This document shows, in pieces, positions 36,695 to 45,622 of a stretch of DNA of 64,000 bases. This stretch comes from Pseudomonadaceae bacterium SI-3 (GTDB taxonomy: Bacteria; Pseudomonadota; Gammaproteobacteria; Pseudomonadales; Pseudomonadaceae), in NCBI GenBank assembly GCA_004010935.1, contig CP026511.1:1054001-1118000 (forward strand), given 5' to 3'. The translations under genes were made by a program, and so were the position numbers. Each line of letters begins with the position of its first letter. The first letter of the stretch is position 1. Below the pieces are notes generated by a model. That model worked only from the letters and a program-made list of their open reading frames with translations. It was not told the origin of the DNA and did not search any database.

Positions 36695-38185
36695 ATGACG
36701 CAACACGATAGCGAAGCCGTGGATTTGGTGCTGGTGGGAGCCGGCATCATGAGTGCGACTCTGGCAGTACTGCTCAAGGAACTCGATCCCAACATCAGGC
36801 TGGAGATTGTCGAACTGCAGGAATCCGGGGCCGTCGAAAGTTCGAATCCCTGGAACAATGCCGGCACCGGCCACGCCGGTCTCTGTGAGTTGAACTACAC
36901 GCCGGACAGCAAAGACGGCTCGATCGACATCAAGAAAGCCGTCACCATCAATACCCAATTCGAAGTGTCGAAGCAGTTCTGGGCCTACCTGACGGGCCGT
37001 GAAGGCTTCGGTAGCCCGCGCGACTTCCTCAATGCGGTTCCGCATCTGAGCTTCGTGCGGGGCACCAAGAACATCGATTACCTCAAGCGCCGCTTCAATG
37101 CGCTGAAAACCCATCACGCCTTTGAAGACATGGTCTACAGCGAAGATCGCGCGACCATGGAAGAGTGGATGCCGCTGATGATGCCGGGCCGTCCGTTGGA
37201 CGAGCCAATCGCCGCGACCCGCGCGATGAACGGCACGGACGTCAACTTCGGCGAGCTGACCCGGCAGATGCTGCAGTATCTGGCCGCCAAGCCCGGCGTA
37301 AAGATGTCCTACTTCCAGAAGGTCACCGGCCTGGCTCGCGACGGCAAAGGCTGGCGCGTTGAGGTCAAGAACACCCGTGACGGTGGCGGTCGTGAGATCA
37401 AAGCCGGCTTCGTCTTCCTTGGTGCTGGCGGCGCAGCGCTGCCGCTGCTGCAGATGTCCGATATCGAAGAAGGTAAGGGTTACGGCGGCTTCCCGGTCAG
37501 CGGCCAGTGGCTGCGGTGCGACAATCCGGAGATCGTCAAGCAGCATCAGGCCAAGGTCTATAGCCTGGCCGCAGTAGGCGCACCGCCCATGTCGGTTCCG
37601 CATCTGGATACCCGTGTCGTGGATGGAAAGAAGTCTCTGCTGTTCGGGCCGTACGCCGGCTTCACGACCAAGTTTCTCAAACACGGCTCGCCGCTTGATC
37701 TGCCGATGTCGATTCGTCCAGCCAACCTCAAGCCGATGCTGGCCGTGGCGCGGGACAACATGGACCTGACGCGCTACCTGATCAAGGAAGTCCGGCAGTC
37801 GATGGGCGACCGTCTTGAAACCCTGCGCGGCTTCTACCCTGAAGCTAAGGCAGAAGACTGGCGCCTGGAAGTGGCCGGACAGCGCGTACAGATCATCAAG
37901 AAGGACCCGAAGAAGGGCGGCATCCTGCAGTTCGGCACCGAGTTGGTGTCGGCCAAGGATGGTTCGATCGCCGCACTGCTGGGCGCGTCTCCGGGTGCCT
38001 CGGTTACCGTTTCGATCATGCTTGATCTGATCGAGCGTTGCTTCCCCGAGCAGGCGAAGAGCGAAGCCTGGAGCGGGAAGCTCGCCGAAATATTCCCGGC
38101 GCGGGAGAAGGTTCTCGAAGACGATGCAGCGGTCTATCGCGAGGTCGTCTCCAGAGTCGACAAGCGTCTGGGGCTGGCCGACTAG
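36695..38185 (+). CDS. mqo: Malate:quinone oxidoreductase
   Basis: FAD-dependent membrane-associated enzyme that oxidises malate to oxaloacetate and reduces ubiquinone in the TCA cycle, bypassing NAD-linked malate dehydrogenase. The ATG at 36695 ([20 protein letters not shown]) gives 496 residues; a GTG seven codons upstream is the longer alternative. The FAD-binding [16 protein letters not shown], the [22 protein letters not shown] block and the [17 protein letters not shown] motif are diagnostic. It ends before a T-rich terminator. Confidence 0.95.
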   Translation: MTQHDSEAVDLVLVGAGIMSATLAVLLKELDPNIRLEIVELQESGAVESSNPWNNAGTGHAGLCELNYTPDSKDGSIDIKKAVTINTQFEVSKQFWAYLTGREGFGSPRDFLNAVPHLSFVRGTKNIDYLKRRFNALKTHHAFEDMVYSEDRATMEEWMPLMMPGRPLDEPIAATRAMNGTDVNFGELTRQMLQYLAAKPGVKMSYFQKVTGLARDGKGWRVEVKNTRDGGGREIKAGFVFLGAGGAALPLLQMSDIEEGKGYGGFPVSGQWLRCDNPEIVKQHQAKVYSLAAVGAPPMSVPHLDTRVVDGKKSLLFGPYAGFTTKFLKHGSPLDLPMSIRPANLKPMLAVARDNMDLTRYLIKEVRQSMGDRLETLRGFYPEAKAEDWRLEVAGQRVQIIKKDPKKGGILQFGTELVSAKDGSIAALLGASPGASVTVSIMLDLIERCFPEQAKSEAWSGKLAEIFPAREKVLEDDAAVYREVVSRVDKRLGLAD

Positions 38186-38210
38186 CTAGCCAGACACGCT
38201 GTAAGCAAGC

Positions 38211-38243
38211 CGCGCTGCCGTTCAGGGCTGCGCGGTTTTTTTA
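38211..38243 (+). terminator. Rho-independent terminator of mqo
   Basis: CCGCGC (38211-38216) pairs with GCGCGG (38231-38236), followed by seven T. It is 26 bases past the mqo stop. Confidence 0.85.
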
Positions 38244-38453
38244 TGCGTGCGGGATGGGGCCGGAACGCTGCTGTAGACCTGCTTGAGGCAGGGGCTTGCC
38301 GATCCAGCCGAGACGAATTTCCGCTATCTCGACCCAGCGTTCACCAATAGGACGCTTTTTGGCCGTCAGCAGCATGCGGCAGCGATCCTGGTCGTCCAGC
38401 AGGGCGTAGTGACGCGGCGGGTGTTGTCGGAACAGGGTTTTGAATAAAGACAT
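38241..38453 (-). CDS. Small conserved hypothetical protein
   Basis: A 70-residue protein on the minus strand, MSLFKTLFRQHPPRHYALLDDQDRCRMLLTAKKR and so on, ending near WVEIAEIRLGWIGKPLP. The basic, aromatic composition and clean open frame suggest a real small protein of unknown function. It lacks membrane segments. I cannot name a family. It lies convergent with mqo, whose terminator abuts its stop, and divergent from the yajG-like gene. Confidence 0.6.
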   Translation of the reverse strand: MSLFKTLFRQHPPRHYALLDDQDRCRMLLTAKKRPIGERWVEIAEIRLGWIGKPLPQAGLQQRSGPIPHA

Positions 38454-38615
38454 GGCCAGGCGCTCGTAGGGCTGCTCGCCGTTATCGCATCCTGAGGTTA
38501 CGGTTGCATGAATGGAACGTGGCCGGCCTGCAGGCGGTCTTTAGGGCATCACTGTCAGGCGGTTGCGGTGCTGGTTATACTGCGCGCCATCCATCCCTAA
38601 CCTGGAGTAAGCAGT

Positions 38616-39200
38616 ATGCTGAAACGCCTGTTGTTCAGCCTCGCCGCCGCGTCAGCACTGGTGCTCGCCGGTTGTGCCCACAGTCCTCAACAGCTCGACC
38701 CCAATCCCAAACTCACCGATACCATCAATCCCGTCGGCCAAGGGCAACCGGTAGCTGTGCGTGTGGTCGACGGCCGCCCCTCTGCAACCTTAGGCACCCG
38801 TGGCGGCCTGTATCCGGAGACCAGTGCGGTGATCGTGCCGAAAGAAAAAGTCATTCCCAAGTTGCAGGCCCAGGCCGAAGCGGCGGTCCGGTTGCTGGGG
38901 TTCACTCCGTCGGCGAACGCCTACAATGCGCCGCAATTGACCCTGACCCTTGCTGAGCTGAAGTACCAGTCGCCGAAGGAAGGCCTGTACGTTACCGAGG
39001 CTACCATTGGTGCGACCTTCCGCGTCGAGGTGCAGAACGGCGGTCGCCGCTATACCGGCCGCTACGGTGCTTCTTTGAATCAGCGCTTCGGCATGGCACC
39101 GAATGAGCAGACCAACACCAAGCTGGTAACCGAGGTGTTGAGCGATGCGCTGACCCGCACCTTCCGCGACCAGAATATTGGTCAGGTGTTGGCGCAGTGA
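38616..39200 (+). CDS. YajG family lipoprotein
   Basis: A 194-residue outer-membrane-type lipoprotein. The signal peptide ends in the lipobox LAGC with Cys20, followed by AHSPQQ (not Asp at +2, so outer-membrane sorting is expected). The middle shows VAVRVVDGRPSATLGTRGG and the later ATFRVEVQNGGRRYTGRYG, the pattern of YajG proteins. Function is poorly known; E. coli YajG is encoded near ampG. A hairpin terminator follows. Confidence 0.85.
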   Translation: MLKRLLFSLAAASALVLAGCAHSPQQLDPNPKLTDTINPVGQGQPVAVRVVDGRPSATLGTRGGLYPETSAVIVPKEKVIPKLQAQAEAAVRLLGFTPSANAYNAPQLTLTLAELKYQSPKEGLYVTEATIGATFRVEVQNGGRRYTGRYGASLNQRFGMAPNEQTNTKLVTEVLSDALTRTFRDQNIGQVLAQ

Positions 39201-39238
39201 GCCGCAACTAGCCCAGACGGTCATTTGCGACAGAATAG

Positions 39239-39263
39239 AACCCCGCCTTTTGGCGGGGTTTTT
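39239..39263 (+). terminator. Rho-independent terminator of the yajG-like gene
   Basis: AACCCCGCC (39239-39247) and GGCGGGGTT (39252-39260) form the stem, with further T to 39265. Confidence 0.85.
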
Positions 39264-39448
39264 GTTTCGCTGACGCTCTGCCGGAGAGCGGTGCGCTTTA
39301 TGCTTGTTGGCCCAATGCGTAGTAAACGAAGCAAGAGAGCGACGCCCGCTCGGCGAGATTTCCGATGCGAGTTGTTGCCTGAGCAAATCGCGAGCATCGC
39401 CTCCTGTAAACCAATCCGAGCGACTGCGCGCCTGTCGAAGGCTGAAAA

Positions 39449-39479
39449 ACAAACGCCCCGAACATGTCGGGGCGTTTGT
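39449..39479 (-). terminator. Terminator of the DUF1329 gene
   Basis: A perfect 13-bp stem (39449-39461 with 39467-39479) and a 5-base loop. On the minus strand it is followed by TTTTT. It begins 15 bases past the stop codon. Confidence 0.85.
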
Positions 39480-39493
39480 CTTACCGGTGTGGC

Positions 39494-40870
39494 TTAGCGT
39501 ACGCCGGAGTTACGCAGCGCGGCCGGGGTGTACTGGTTAGAGTTGGCCTTGTAGTTGTATACGTAGGGGTTCTTTTCCTCGTTCTTCATGCCCATCACGA
39601 GGTAGCGACCGGAGACCAGGTCATACAGCGTCTCCATGGCGTACAACGGGACCTGGTCGTTGTAGATGTATTCGGCATGTGCCTCGGCAACGCGCCAAAG
39701 GGTATCGCGGCCGTCGTAATGGTCGATCACTGCGGCCTGCCAGGTGTCTTCGTCGATGAAGAAGGTACGCTTGGCATAGATGTGACGCTCGCCGGGCTTC
39801 AGCGTCGCCTCGACTTCCCACACGCGGTGCAGCTCATAGCGGGTCAGATCCTGATTGATGTGACCGGCCTTGATGATGTCGTCGTACTTGAGCTTCGGTG
39901 AGTCCAGACGGTAGGCGTTGTAGGGGATGTACATCTCCTTCTTGCCCACCAGCTTCCAGTCGTAGCGGTCCGGTGCGCCGTTGAACATATCCAGGTTATC
40001 GGAGGTGCGCAGCCCGTCGGAGGCGGTGCCCGGGCCATCGTAAGCGACCTGTGGGGCGCGGCGCACACGGCGCTGACCGGCGTTGTAGATCCACGCCATG
40101 CGCGGCTCTTTGACCTGGTCCAGGGTTTCGTGCACCAGCAGCACGTTGCCGGCCAGGCGTGAAGGCTCGGTCACCTGTTGCTTGAAGTAGAACAGCACGT
40201 TGCCGTGTTTCTCGGCGTTGTAGTCGGTCAGGGTGTCGGTGTAGACGACTTCGTCGACGAACTTGACCAGGCTGTAGCTACCGTTCACCTGAGGAGTGGC
40301 CTGCGCCACGGTGCGGCGGGCAGAGCCCCCGCGGTAGCGAGTGATGTGGTTCCAGATCACTTCAAGGCCGTCTTGAGGAATCGGAAAGGCCACTGCGGTG
40401 TCGAAATTTTCCAACCCGTTGCCGCCTCGGACCAGCTTGGTCTGGGTCGCGTTCTTCTGGGCAGCGTCATAGATCCGCTGAGGTACGGCGGCACTGCGGT
40501 GGGTTTCGAAGACCGGCAGGCGATAGGTGTCAGGGTAGCGCTTGAGCATGGCGATCTGGCCAGGGCTCAGGTTGTCCTTGTACTGCTCGAAGTTCTGCGC
40601 GGTGATGGTGAACTTCGGCTTGTCGTTCGGGTAGGGATCGCTGACGAAGCCATCTTCTCCGACTGCCGCTGCATCGGTTGCCAAACCGCCGGTCCAGGCA
40701 GGAATGCTGCCGGCCGCGTTGCCGGCTTTCTCGGCACCCATCGGCGTCAGGCTGCTACCCAGCTTGGCCGCTTCGGAGTCGGATACCGCAGCCATGGCTC
40801 CGCTTGCCAGCACAGCGCTTGCCAGCAAAGAGAGTGTGAGGGCCCCCGTCTTAAACCTGTTCTTATTCAT
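39494..40870 (-). CDS. DUF1329 secreted protein
   Basis: About 458 residues from the ATG at 40870 (MNKNRFKTGALTLSLLASAVLASGAMAAV), which has a signal peptide with an Ala-Met-Ala cleavage site. The body has the DUF1329 pattern: LTPMGAEKAGNAAGSIPAWTGG, IPYNAYRLDSPKLKYDDIIKAGHINQDLTRYELHRVWEVEATL and RTFFIDEDTWQA. In Pseudomonas such proteins are outer-membrane or periplasmic and often near RND lipid or steroid transporters; a lipid-handling role is inference. A 9-bp inverted repeat lies in its leader. Confidence 0.85.
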   Translation of the reverse strand: MNKNRFKTGALTLSLLASAVLASGAMAAVSDSEAAKLGSSLTPMGAEKAGNAAGSIPAWTGGLATDAAAVGEDGFVSDPYPNDKPKFTITAQNFEQYKDNLSPGQIAMLKRYPDTYRLPVFETHRSAAVPQRIYDAAQKNATQTKLVRGGNGLENFDTAVAFPIPQDGLEVIWNHITRYRGGSARRTVAQATPQVNGSYSLVKFVDEVVYTDTLTDYNAEKHGNVLFYFKQQVTEPSRLAGNVLLVHETLDQVKEPRMAWIYNAGQRRVRRAPQVAYDGPGTASDGLRTSDNLDMFNGAPDRYDWKLVGKKEMYIPYNAYRLDSPKLKYDDIIKAGHINQDLTRYELHRVWEVEATLKPGERHIYAKRTFFIDEDTWQAAVIDHYDGRDTLWRVAEAHAEYIYNDQVPLYAMETLYDLVSGRYLVMGMKNEEKNPYVYNYKANSNQYTPAALRNSGVR

Positions 40871-41272
40871 TGTTTGGTCCTGTTGATTCTCGGTAACTGA
40901 TTCACTGCAAGCGAAGCCGTAAGCGCGGCGCTTGCAGGTGGCGACTTCCACAGATGAGGTGGCGGGCCGAAGGCCCGGTACATCACGTCAGAGACGCAGT
41001 GATCACAAGTTGCCGTTTGCCCGACTCCGCGGCAGTCCCGTCTGGTTGCTCACGCCAGGCGCACGCTCTATTTCGGTTGTTCGAGGCGAGATGAGGGTGA
41101 AGCTGGAAGGGACTATAAGTCAACAATCGAGACGGGACCTATCTGCATAAATGGCGCAAATACCCGGCAAATTGCCATCGCTTAGTTGTGTTCCGTTCTG
41201 TCGGAAATCGGCTGAGCCGACAATGCCGTTTCGGTAGACTCCGCAGCCCTCAGTTCGGCCGCCCAGGCCTTT
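40871..41272. other. Intergenic region with inverted repeats before the DUF1329 gene
   Basis: No gene seen in about 400 bases. A perfect 9-bp inverted repeat, CTGCAAGCG (40905-40913) and CGCTTGCAG (40929-40937), lies 35-67 bases upstream of the DUF1329 start. A second hairpin CGGGCC/GGCCCG is at 40963-40977. They could be an operator or a leader hairpin. Confidence 0.5.
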
Positions 41273-41578
41273 ATGTTTTCGGCCCAACGGAGAATGCGGT
41301 TGTTGCTTGATTTTGATTATTCGGCGCTAGCGAGGGTCGCGCCTCTGGTCAACTCACTGGCCTTGCTGATCGCGCTCAGCGGTGCCTGGCTGTTGCTGGC
41401 GACTCGCTGGCGACGACAGCTGTCGAGGGCCGAGACCTCCCTTGCGGGTTCTCGTCTCTGTGCCGCTGAGCAGGGTGGCTTGGCAGCTACCCGGCGTCTT
41501 GACTGGTTTTTCTATGGCTTTGGATTCAGCAGTCTGGGACTGGCCTGCCTGCTTTCTTCGCTAACCCGGCTGACCTGA
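41273..41578 (+). CDS. Hypothetical small membrane protein
   Basis: Up to 101 residues with two hydrophobic segments (SLALLIALSGAWLLLATRWRRQ and GFGFSSLGLACLLSSL) separated by a basic, polar loop. The start is uncertain: ATG 41273 (MFSAQRR) or a nearby downstream ATG (MRLLLDFDYS). No family recognised. It lies convergent with the acyltransferase gene, ending about 26 bases from it. Confidence 0.5.
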   Translation: MFSAQRRMRLLLDFDYSALARVAPLVNSLALLIALSGAWLLLATRWRRQLSRAETSLAGSRLCAAEQGGLAATRRLDWFFYGFGFSSLGLACLLSSLTRLT

Positions 41579-41603
41579 CGGCCAGTCGGGCTTGTGCTGA
41601 GTA

Positions 41604-42770
41604 TTAGAGACTCAAGCCAGCTTTCAATCGATACTGGTTACGCACCGGCATGGCGTATTGCTGGATGAGGTAGGGCTGCTGCACGCTTGGGCATGCCGCG
41701 AGGCGCTTGCCCCATTCGGCCTCGGCGCGTTCGATTTCCGCACGGCTGAACAGCTCGCTGAGCTCGGGTATCGCCAGCGCCGGGTCGCGATGCTCCCACA
41801 TCCGATGCGCCAGGAAATTCACTGGAAACAGACGGTAGTCCGTCAGGATCTGCCGGTCGATATCGGCCGCCAGCTGCTTTGCATCCTCGGGTACCTCGCT
41901 GATGGGTGTACCGAAGCTGACATGCACCCGACCTTTGTAGCCGGTGATGCCGAGGGCGATGCTGGTGTCATCCTCGCCAGGCGCCTTGGTGTAGCTGCCG
42001 GTGCTGGCCCGAATGTAGAGCTCGCGTGCCTTGGCCTGATCGCAGGGGTCGTACTCATAGCTGATCGACACCGGCGTCGGACGCAGGGTCGCCAATGTGT
42101 CGGAGAAAGGTTCGTCCTTGCGGCTCATGTGCAACATTTTCAGAATCGCCGAGTCGGTACGATCGTCACCGTCCTTGGCCCGCCCTTCGGCCTGGGCAAT
42201 CCATATTGATTCACCGTCGTTGCGGATCGAGTGGTTGATGTAGGCGGATAGCAGCTGGTAGGCCGCAAGCTTTTCACGTCTACCAGTGACCGAGCGGCGC
42301 ACGATGAAGCTCTTGTTGAGCCGCATCAGATCGCTGACGAAGGGCCGCTGCAGCAGATTGTCGCCAATGGCGATGCGCGGCGTGCGCATCTTGGCTTGAA
42401 ATACCGCATAGTTGACGAAAGCCGGATCCATCACGATATCGCGGTGGTTGGCGATGAACAGATAGGCGCAGCCCGGCCGTAATTTCTCCAGCCCGGAATA
42501 GGTAATGCCATCCGTGGCGCGCTCGATGGTGCGGTCGAGGTACATCTCGATTCGCGCCTGCAGCGTGTCGATCGAGTGGATAGTGGCGAATTCACGTCGC
42601 AGTCGTTGCGCTATGAGGGGTTTGAGCATCCAGCCCATTGGGCCGGCCAGCCGCGGGAAGCGGAAGTGCGCCAGAATATCGAGGAATTCCCGGTCGGCGA
42701 ACAGCCGCGCCATGACAGCAGGGACCTCGGCATCGGCGTAGGGTCGGATGGCTTCGAATTCGTCCATCAT
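41604..42770 (-). CDS. 1-acyl-sn-glycerol-3-phosphate acyltransferase-like protein
   Basis: A PlsC-domain protein of about 388 residues from the ATG at 42770 (MMDEFEAIRPY). The catalytic HX4D motif is in LFIANHRDIVMDP, and the later ESIWIAQAEGRAKDG is the EGxR-like glycerophosphate-binding block. There is no clear membrane helix, so it is probably peripheral. It is larger than standard PlsC, with extra N- and C-terminal parts; the acyl acceptor is unknown, and a role in storage-lipid or phospholipid synthesis is inference. Confidence 0.85.
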   Translation of the reverse strand: MMDEFEAIRPYADAEVPAVMARLFADREFLDILAHFRFPRLAGPMGWMLKPLIAQRLRREFATIHSIDTLQARIEMYLDRTIERATDGITYSGLEKLRPGCAYLFIANHRDIVMDPAFVNYAVFQAKMRTPRIAIGDNLLQRPFVSDLMRLNKSFIVRRSVTGRREKLAAYQLLSAYINHSIRNDGESIWIAQAEGRAKDGDDRTDSAILKMLHMSRKDEPFSDTLATLRPTPVSISYEYDPCDQAKARELYIRASTGSYTKAPGEDDTSIALGITGYKGRVHVSFGTPISEVPEDAKQLAADIDRQILTDYRLFPVNFLAHRMWEHRDPALAIPELSELFSRAEIERAEAEWGKRLAACPSVQQPYLIQQYAMPVRNQYRLKAGLSL

Positions 42771-42966
42771 GTTCTCTGTAAGGGTAACAACTGAATAAAC
42801 CCAGTTACTCAAGGGTCAAAGTTAGGTCTGTGGATGCTTAGTCGCGATCACTGCAGGCTTGGATAAAGCCATGCTGCACCGGTCGGGCCCGCGCATGAAT
42901 GCGCCCTTGGGCATCTCTACAGAATCCGGACGGCGATTATAGCGGCAAGTCACGCAGGAGACGCTG

Positions 42967-43149
42967 ATGCTGGAATCACAGGACTATCAATGCCCTTATT
43001 GCGGCGAAGGGGTGGAGGCGCTACTCGATCTGAGCGGTGGCGATCAGCAGTACATCGAAGACTGCTCGGTCTGTTGCCGGCCGATCGTATTCGATCTGCG
43101 TACCGACGGCAGCGATTGGCAGCTCGATGTGCGGCGGGAGGATGACTAG
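42967..43149 (+). CDS. CPXCG-motif cysteine-rich small protein
   Basis: A 60-residue protein with two cysteine knuckles: CPYCG near the start and CSVCCRP after LSGGDQQYIED. This matches the CPXCG-motif family, probably zinc-binding, of unknown function. It directly abuts the next gene (its TAG stop is followed immediately by ATG), so the two are co-translated. Confidence 0.85.
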   Translation: MLESQDYQCPYCGEGVEALLDLSGGDQQYIEDCSVCCRPIVFDLRTDGSDWQLDVRREDD

Positions 43150-43410
43150 ATGCGGCGGATATACGAGCCGCGTGATCTGCTCGAGGCGGAGATGCTACGC
43201 GGCATGCTGCTCGCCGAAGGTATCGACGTGCATCTGAATGGGCGACATCTGATCGGCGCGGTCGGCGAGTTGCCTGTGGCCGGTTTGCTCGGGCTGATGG
43301 TCGCCGATGGTGAGGCTGATCGCGCGATGCAGTTGATCGCTGCGTACAATGGCGCCGAACCGCTGCCCGGCGACGAGCCGGAAAGCTATCCGGGTGAGCT
43401 CATCTGCTGA
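43150..43410 (+). CDS. DUF2007 domain protein
   Basis: An 86-residue protein, MRRIYEPRDLLEAEMLRGMLLAEGIDVHLNGRHLIGAVGELP, matching the DUF2007 pattern (a small PII-like alpha/beta fold named for signal-transducing proteins). Function unknown. It directly follows the CPXCG gene, a recurrent pairing in pseudomonads. Confidence 0.85.
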   Translation: MRRIYEPRDLLEAEMLRGMLLAEGIDVHLNGRHLIGAVGELPVAGLLGLMVADGEADRAMQLIAAYNGAEPLPGDEPESYPGELIC

Positions 43411-43472
43411 ATGCCGACCGAGTGACGTCGCGGTAGCTGCCTTGATCCTTTTTCCCATCGAGTCCTTTGTTC

Positions 43473-44093
43473 ATGTGTGGCCGCTATGCCCTGTTTCGCT
43501 GGAGTCCCGCCTTTGCCGCGCTGCCCGGTTTTCCGTCTGATCAGCAACCGCACTGGAGCCTGGCGCCTGGCGCCTCGGTACTGCTGCTGCGGCAGGTCGA
43601 AGATGCGCTGCAGCTGAGTCGCGTGCGCTGGGGGCTGACCCCGGCGTGGCTGAGCGATTTTACCCGCACGCCGGCACAGGCCCGGGCGGAAACGCTGGCC
43701 GAGCAGCCGATGTTTCGAGACGCCTTTCGCCTGCGTCGAGGCGTACTCCCAGCGAACGGTTTCTACGAGTGGAGGGGCACAGCACGTAAGCGACCCTACT
43801 GGATGACAACGGAAGACTCGCTGATGTATTTCGCCGCGGTCTGGGAGGCTTATCCAGTTGAAGGCCACAGCTACCTCAGTGCGGCGGTGGTGACGCGTCC
43901 AGCAGCGAACCAGCGGCGTCCGCTGATACTGGATCAGGCCGGCATGACCGCCTGGCTCGACCCGCAGACCCCGCTCGAAGTGCTGCAGGTGTTGCTGACC
44001 GGACCTCAGCCGGCGCTGCGTGAACGGCCCTTGGCGACGTTCGTCAATGATCCCAAGCTGGACGCGCCTGAGTGCCTGACACCAGTGAACTAG
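43473..44093 (+). CDS. SRAP-family (YedK/HMCES-like) protein lacking two key residues
   Basis: The family makes a thiazolidine crosslink with abasic sites in single-stranded DNA through Cys2. I start at the ATG at 43473 (MCGRYALFRW) so that Cys2 is exposed after Met removal, giving 206 residues. Glu99 in NGFYEWRG is conserved. But the NARAET motif is QARAET here (Gln69), and the catalytic histidine of the HxRMP motif is replaced in ANQRRPLIL (Asn146). Both match the E. coli YedK Asn75 and His160 positions. So crosslink resolution may be altered. Pseudomonads may have a whole paralogue subfamily like this. Confidence 0.85.
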   Translation: MCGRYALFRWSPAFAALPGFPSDQQPHWSLAPGASVLLLRQVEDALQLSRVRWGLTPAWLSDFTRTPAQARAETLAEQPMFRDAFRLRRGVLPANGFYEWRGTARKRPYWMTTEDSLMYFAAVWEAYPVEGHSYLSAAVVTRPAANQRRPLILDQAGMTAWLDPQTPLEVLQVLLTGPQPALRERPLATFVNDPKLDAPECLTPVN

Positions 44094-44264
44094 GCATTGG
44101 CCGCTGCCATCGAAAGGGGACTCACACGCTATCAGGCCGGTGCCGATCCGACGTGCCCGATTACCGCTAACTGACGCCTAAAGCACTGTCTATAAGCTTC
44201 CAGTCGGTTGCCCGGTGCGCTGCCACGCTCTAGCATACGGCGCAGAATTCACGGGAGACGCGAC

Positions 44265-45074
44265 ATGTTCAAGCTGCATTCACTCAGCCTTTTTCTGGCG
44301 GCCGCCGCGCTTGCCGGTTGTCAGGCCGTCAACACCACCAGCAGCGGTGCTGTTGGCGTCGATCGCAAGCAATACATGTTCAGCATGCTGTCGACCGAAC
44401 AGGTCAATCAAATGTATGCACAGTCTTATCAGCAGACTGTGTCGGAAGCGAAGAGCAAGGGTGTGCTCAAAAATAACTCGCCGGTGGCTCAGCGGGTCAA
44501 TCGAATCGCCAGCAAGCTGATCGCTGAGGTAAAGGCCTTCCGGCCGGACGCAGCCGAATGGGATTGGGACGTAAATGTGATCGACAGTCCGGAACTGAAT
44601 GCCAACGCCGGCCCAGGCGGGAAGATCATTTTTTATACCGGTCTGATCGAAAAACTTAACCTGACCGACGACGAGATCGCGGCGGTCATGGGGCACGAGA
44701 TAGCCCATGCGTTGCGTGAGCACGGCCGCGAAGCCATGTCCAAGGCCTACGGTGTGCAGATGGCAACCCAGATTGGCTCAGCCGTTGGGATCGGCGACGG
44801 CAGCCTGCAGCTGGCCAATATGGGGGTGCAGTATCTGATGACGCTGCCCAACAGCCGCAGCAACGAAAACGAGGCTGACCTGATAGGTCTGGAACTGGCT
44901 GCGCGGGCGGGTTACAACCCGAATGCCGCGGTCAGCCTCTGGCAGAAGATGGCGGCGGCCGGCGGCTCCGCTCCGCCGGAGTTCCTCAGCACCCACCCGT
45001 CATCGGGCAGCCGTACGCAGGCGCTGCAGGAAACCATTCCGAAGGTGATGCCGCTCTATCAACCGCGACGCTGA
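44265..45074 (+). CDS. M48 family metalloprotease lipoprotein
   Basis: A 269-residue protein from the ATG at 44265 (MFKLHSLSLFLA), with GGGAGA before it. The signal peptide ends in LAGC (Cys at about 19). The protease domain has the HEXXH zinc motif in MGHEIAHALREH and the downstream ENEADLIGLELAARAGYNP with the third zinc ligand. This is the LoiP/BepA-like family of periplasmic quality-control proteases acting on outer-membrane proteins. Substrate unknown. Confidence 0.9.
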   Translation: MFKLHSLSLFLAAAALAGCQAVNTTSSGAVGVDRKQYMFSMLSTEQVNQMYAQSYQQTVSEAKSKGVLKNNSPVAQRVNRIASKLIAEVKAFRPDAAEWDWDVNVIDSPELNANAGPGGKIIFYTGLIEKLNLTDDEIAAVMGHEIAHALREHGREAMSKAYGVQMATQIGSAVGIGDGSLQLANMGVQYLMTLPNSRSNENEADLIGLELAARAGYNPNAAVSLWQKMAAAGGSAPPEFLSTHPSSGSRTQALQETIPKVMPLYQPRR

Positions 45075-45082
45075 TGCATATG

Positions 45083-45108
45083 CCGTCGACCCTCTCAGGT
45101 TGACGGCA
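45083..45108. terminator. Candidate hairpin between convergent genes
   Basis: GCCGTCGACC (45083-45092) and GGTTGACGGC (45099-45108) form a 10-bp stem with one mismatch. It lies between the convergent M48 and SnoaL-like genes and overlaps the stop of the latter. There is no T-run, so the assignment is weak. Confidence 0.4.
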
Positions 45109-45538
45109 GCGTAATAGGGATGGGGCTTGCCAGGCCCAGCTGAGTTCGGGCGCTTTCCAAGTCGAACAGGGTATTGATTTCCTCGATGTCGCCGCTCGGA
45201 TTGAGTGTCCATATCGACATTGCGGCGACCGTGAGGATCTTGCCGCTCGGTGCGAGGCCAAACACGGATTTCTCCAGCGTTCCGAACAGGGTGCTGGAGG
45301 TCACGACGCGGTTACCTTCGCTGAGGCACTCGTCTACCGCGACCTCCAGGTCCGGAATGGCTTGGCGGATCTCTCGCACGATCAGACCGAAACCGGCACT
45401 GTTGACCGGCTGCGAGATGAACGAACTTCTGTAGCTGAAGTAGCGGCTCTGAAGCTGTTCAGCTAATGCCAACCGACCTTTGCCCCAGCTCAGGTCGATA
45501 TGCTGCCGAACCCGCCGTTTTCGTTCCACCGGTGACAT
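45095..45538 (-). CDS. SnoaL-like ester cyclase family protein
   Basis: A 147-residue NTF2-like fold protein from the ATG at 45538 (MSPVERKRRVRQH). The segments PVNSAGFGLIVREIRQAIPDLEVAVDECLSEGNRVVTSSTLFGT and SIWTLNPSGDIEEINTLFD resemble ester-cyclase/SnoaL-like proteins. There is no clear catalytic signature, and function is unknown; most NTF2-like members without a pathway are uncharacterised. Confidence 0.7.
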   Translation of the reverse strand: MSPVERKRRVRQHIDLSWGKGRLALAEQLQSRYFSYRSSFISQPVNSAGFGLIVREIRQAIPDLEVAVDECLSEGNRVVTSSTLFGTLEKSVFGLAPSGKILTVAAMSIWTLNPSGDIEEINTLFDLESARTQLGLASPIPITLPST

Positions 45539-45622
45539 GCCGCCTACTCCCCTCGAGTGCCGCCAGAATGCGGTGAATGCGCACTCTAACAGCACCCGTA
45601 GTGGGGCAATTTGCGCTGCGTA

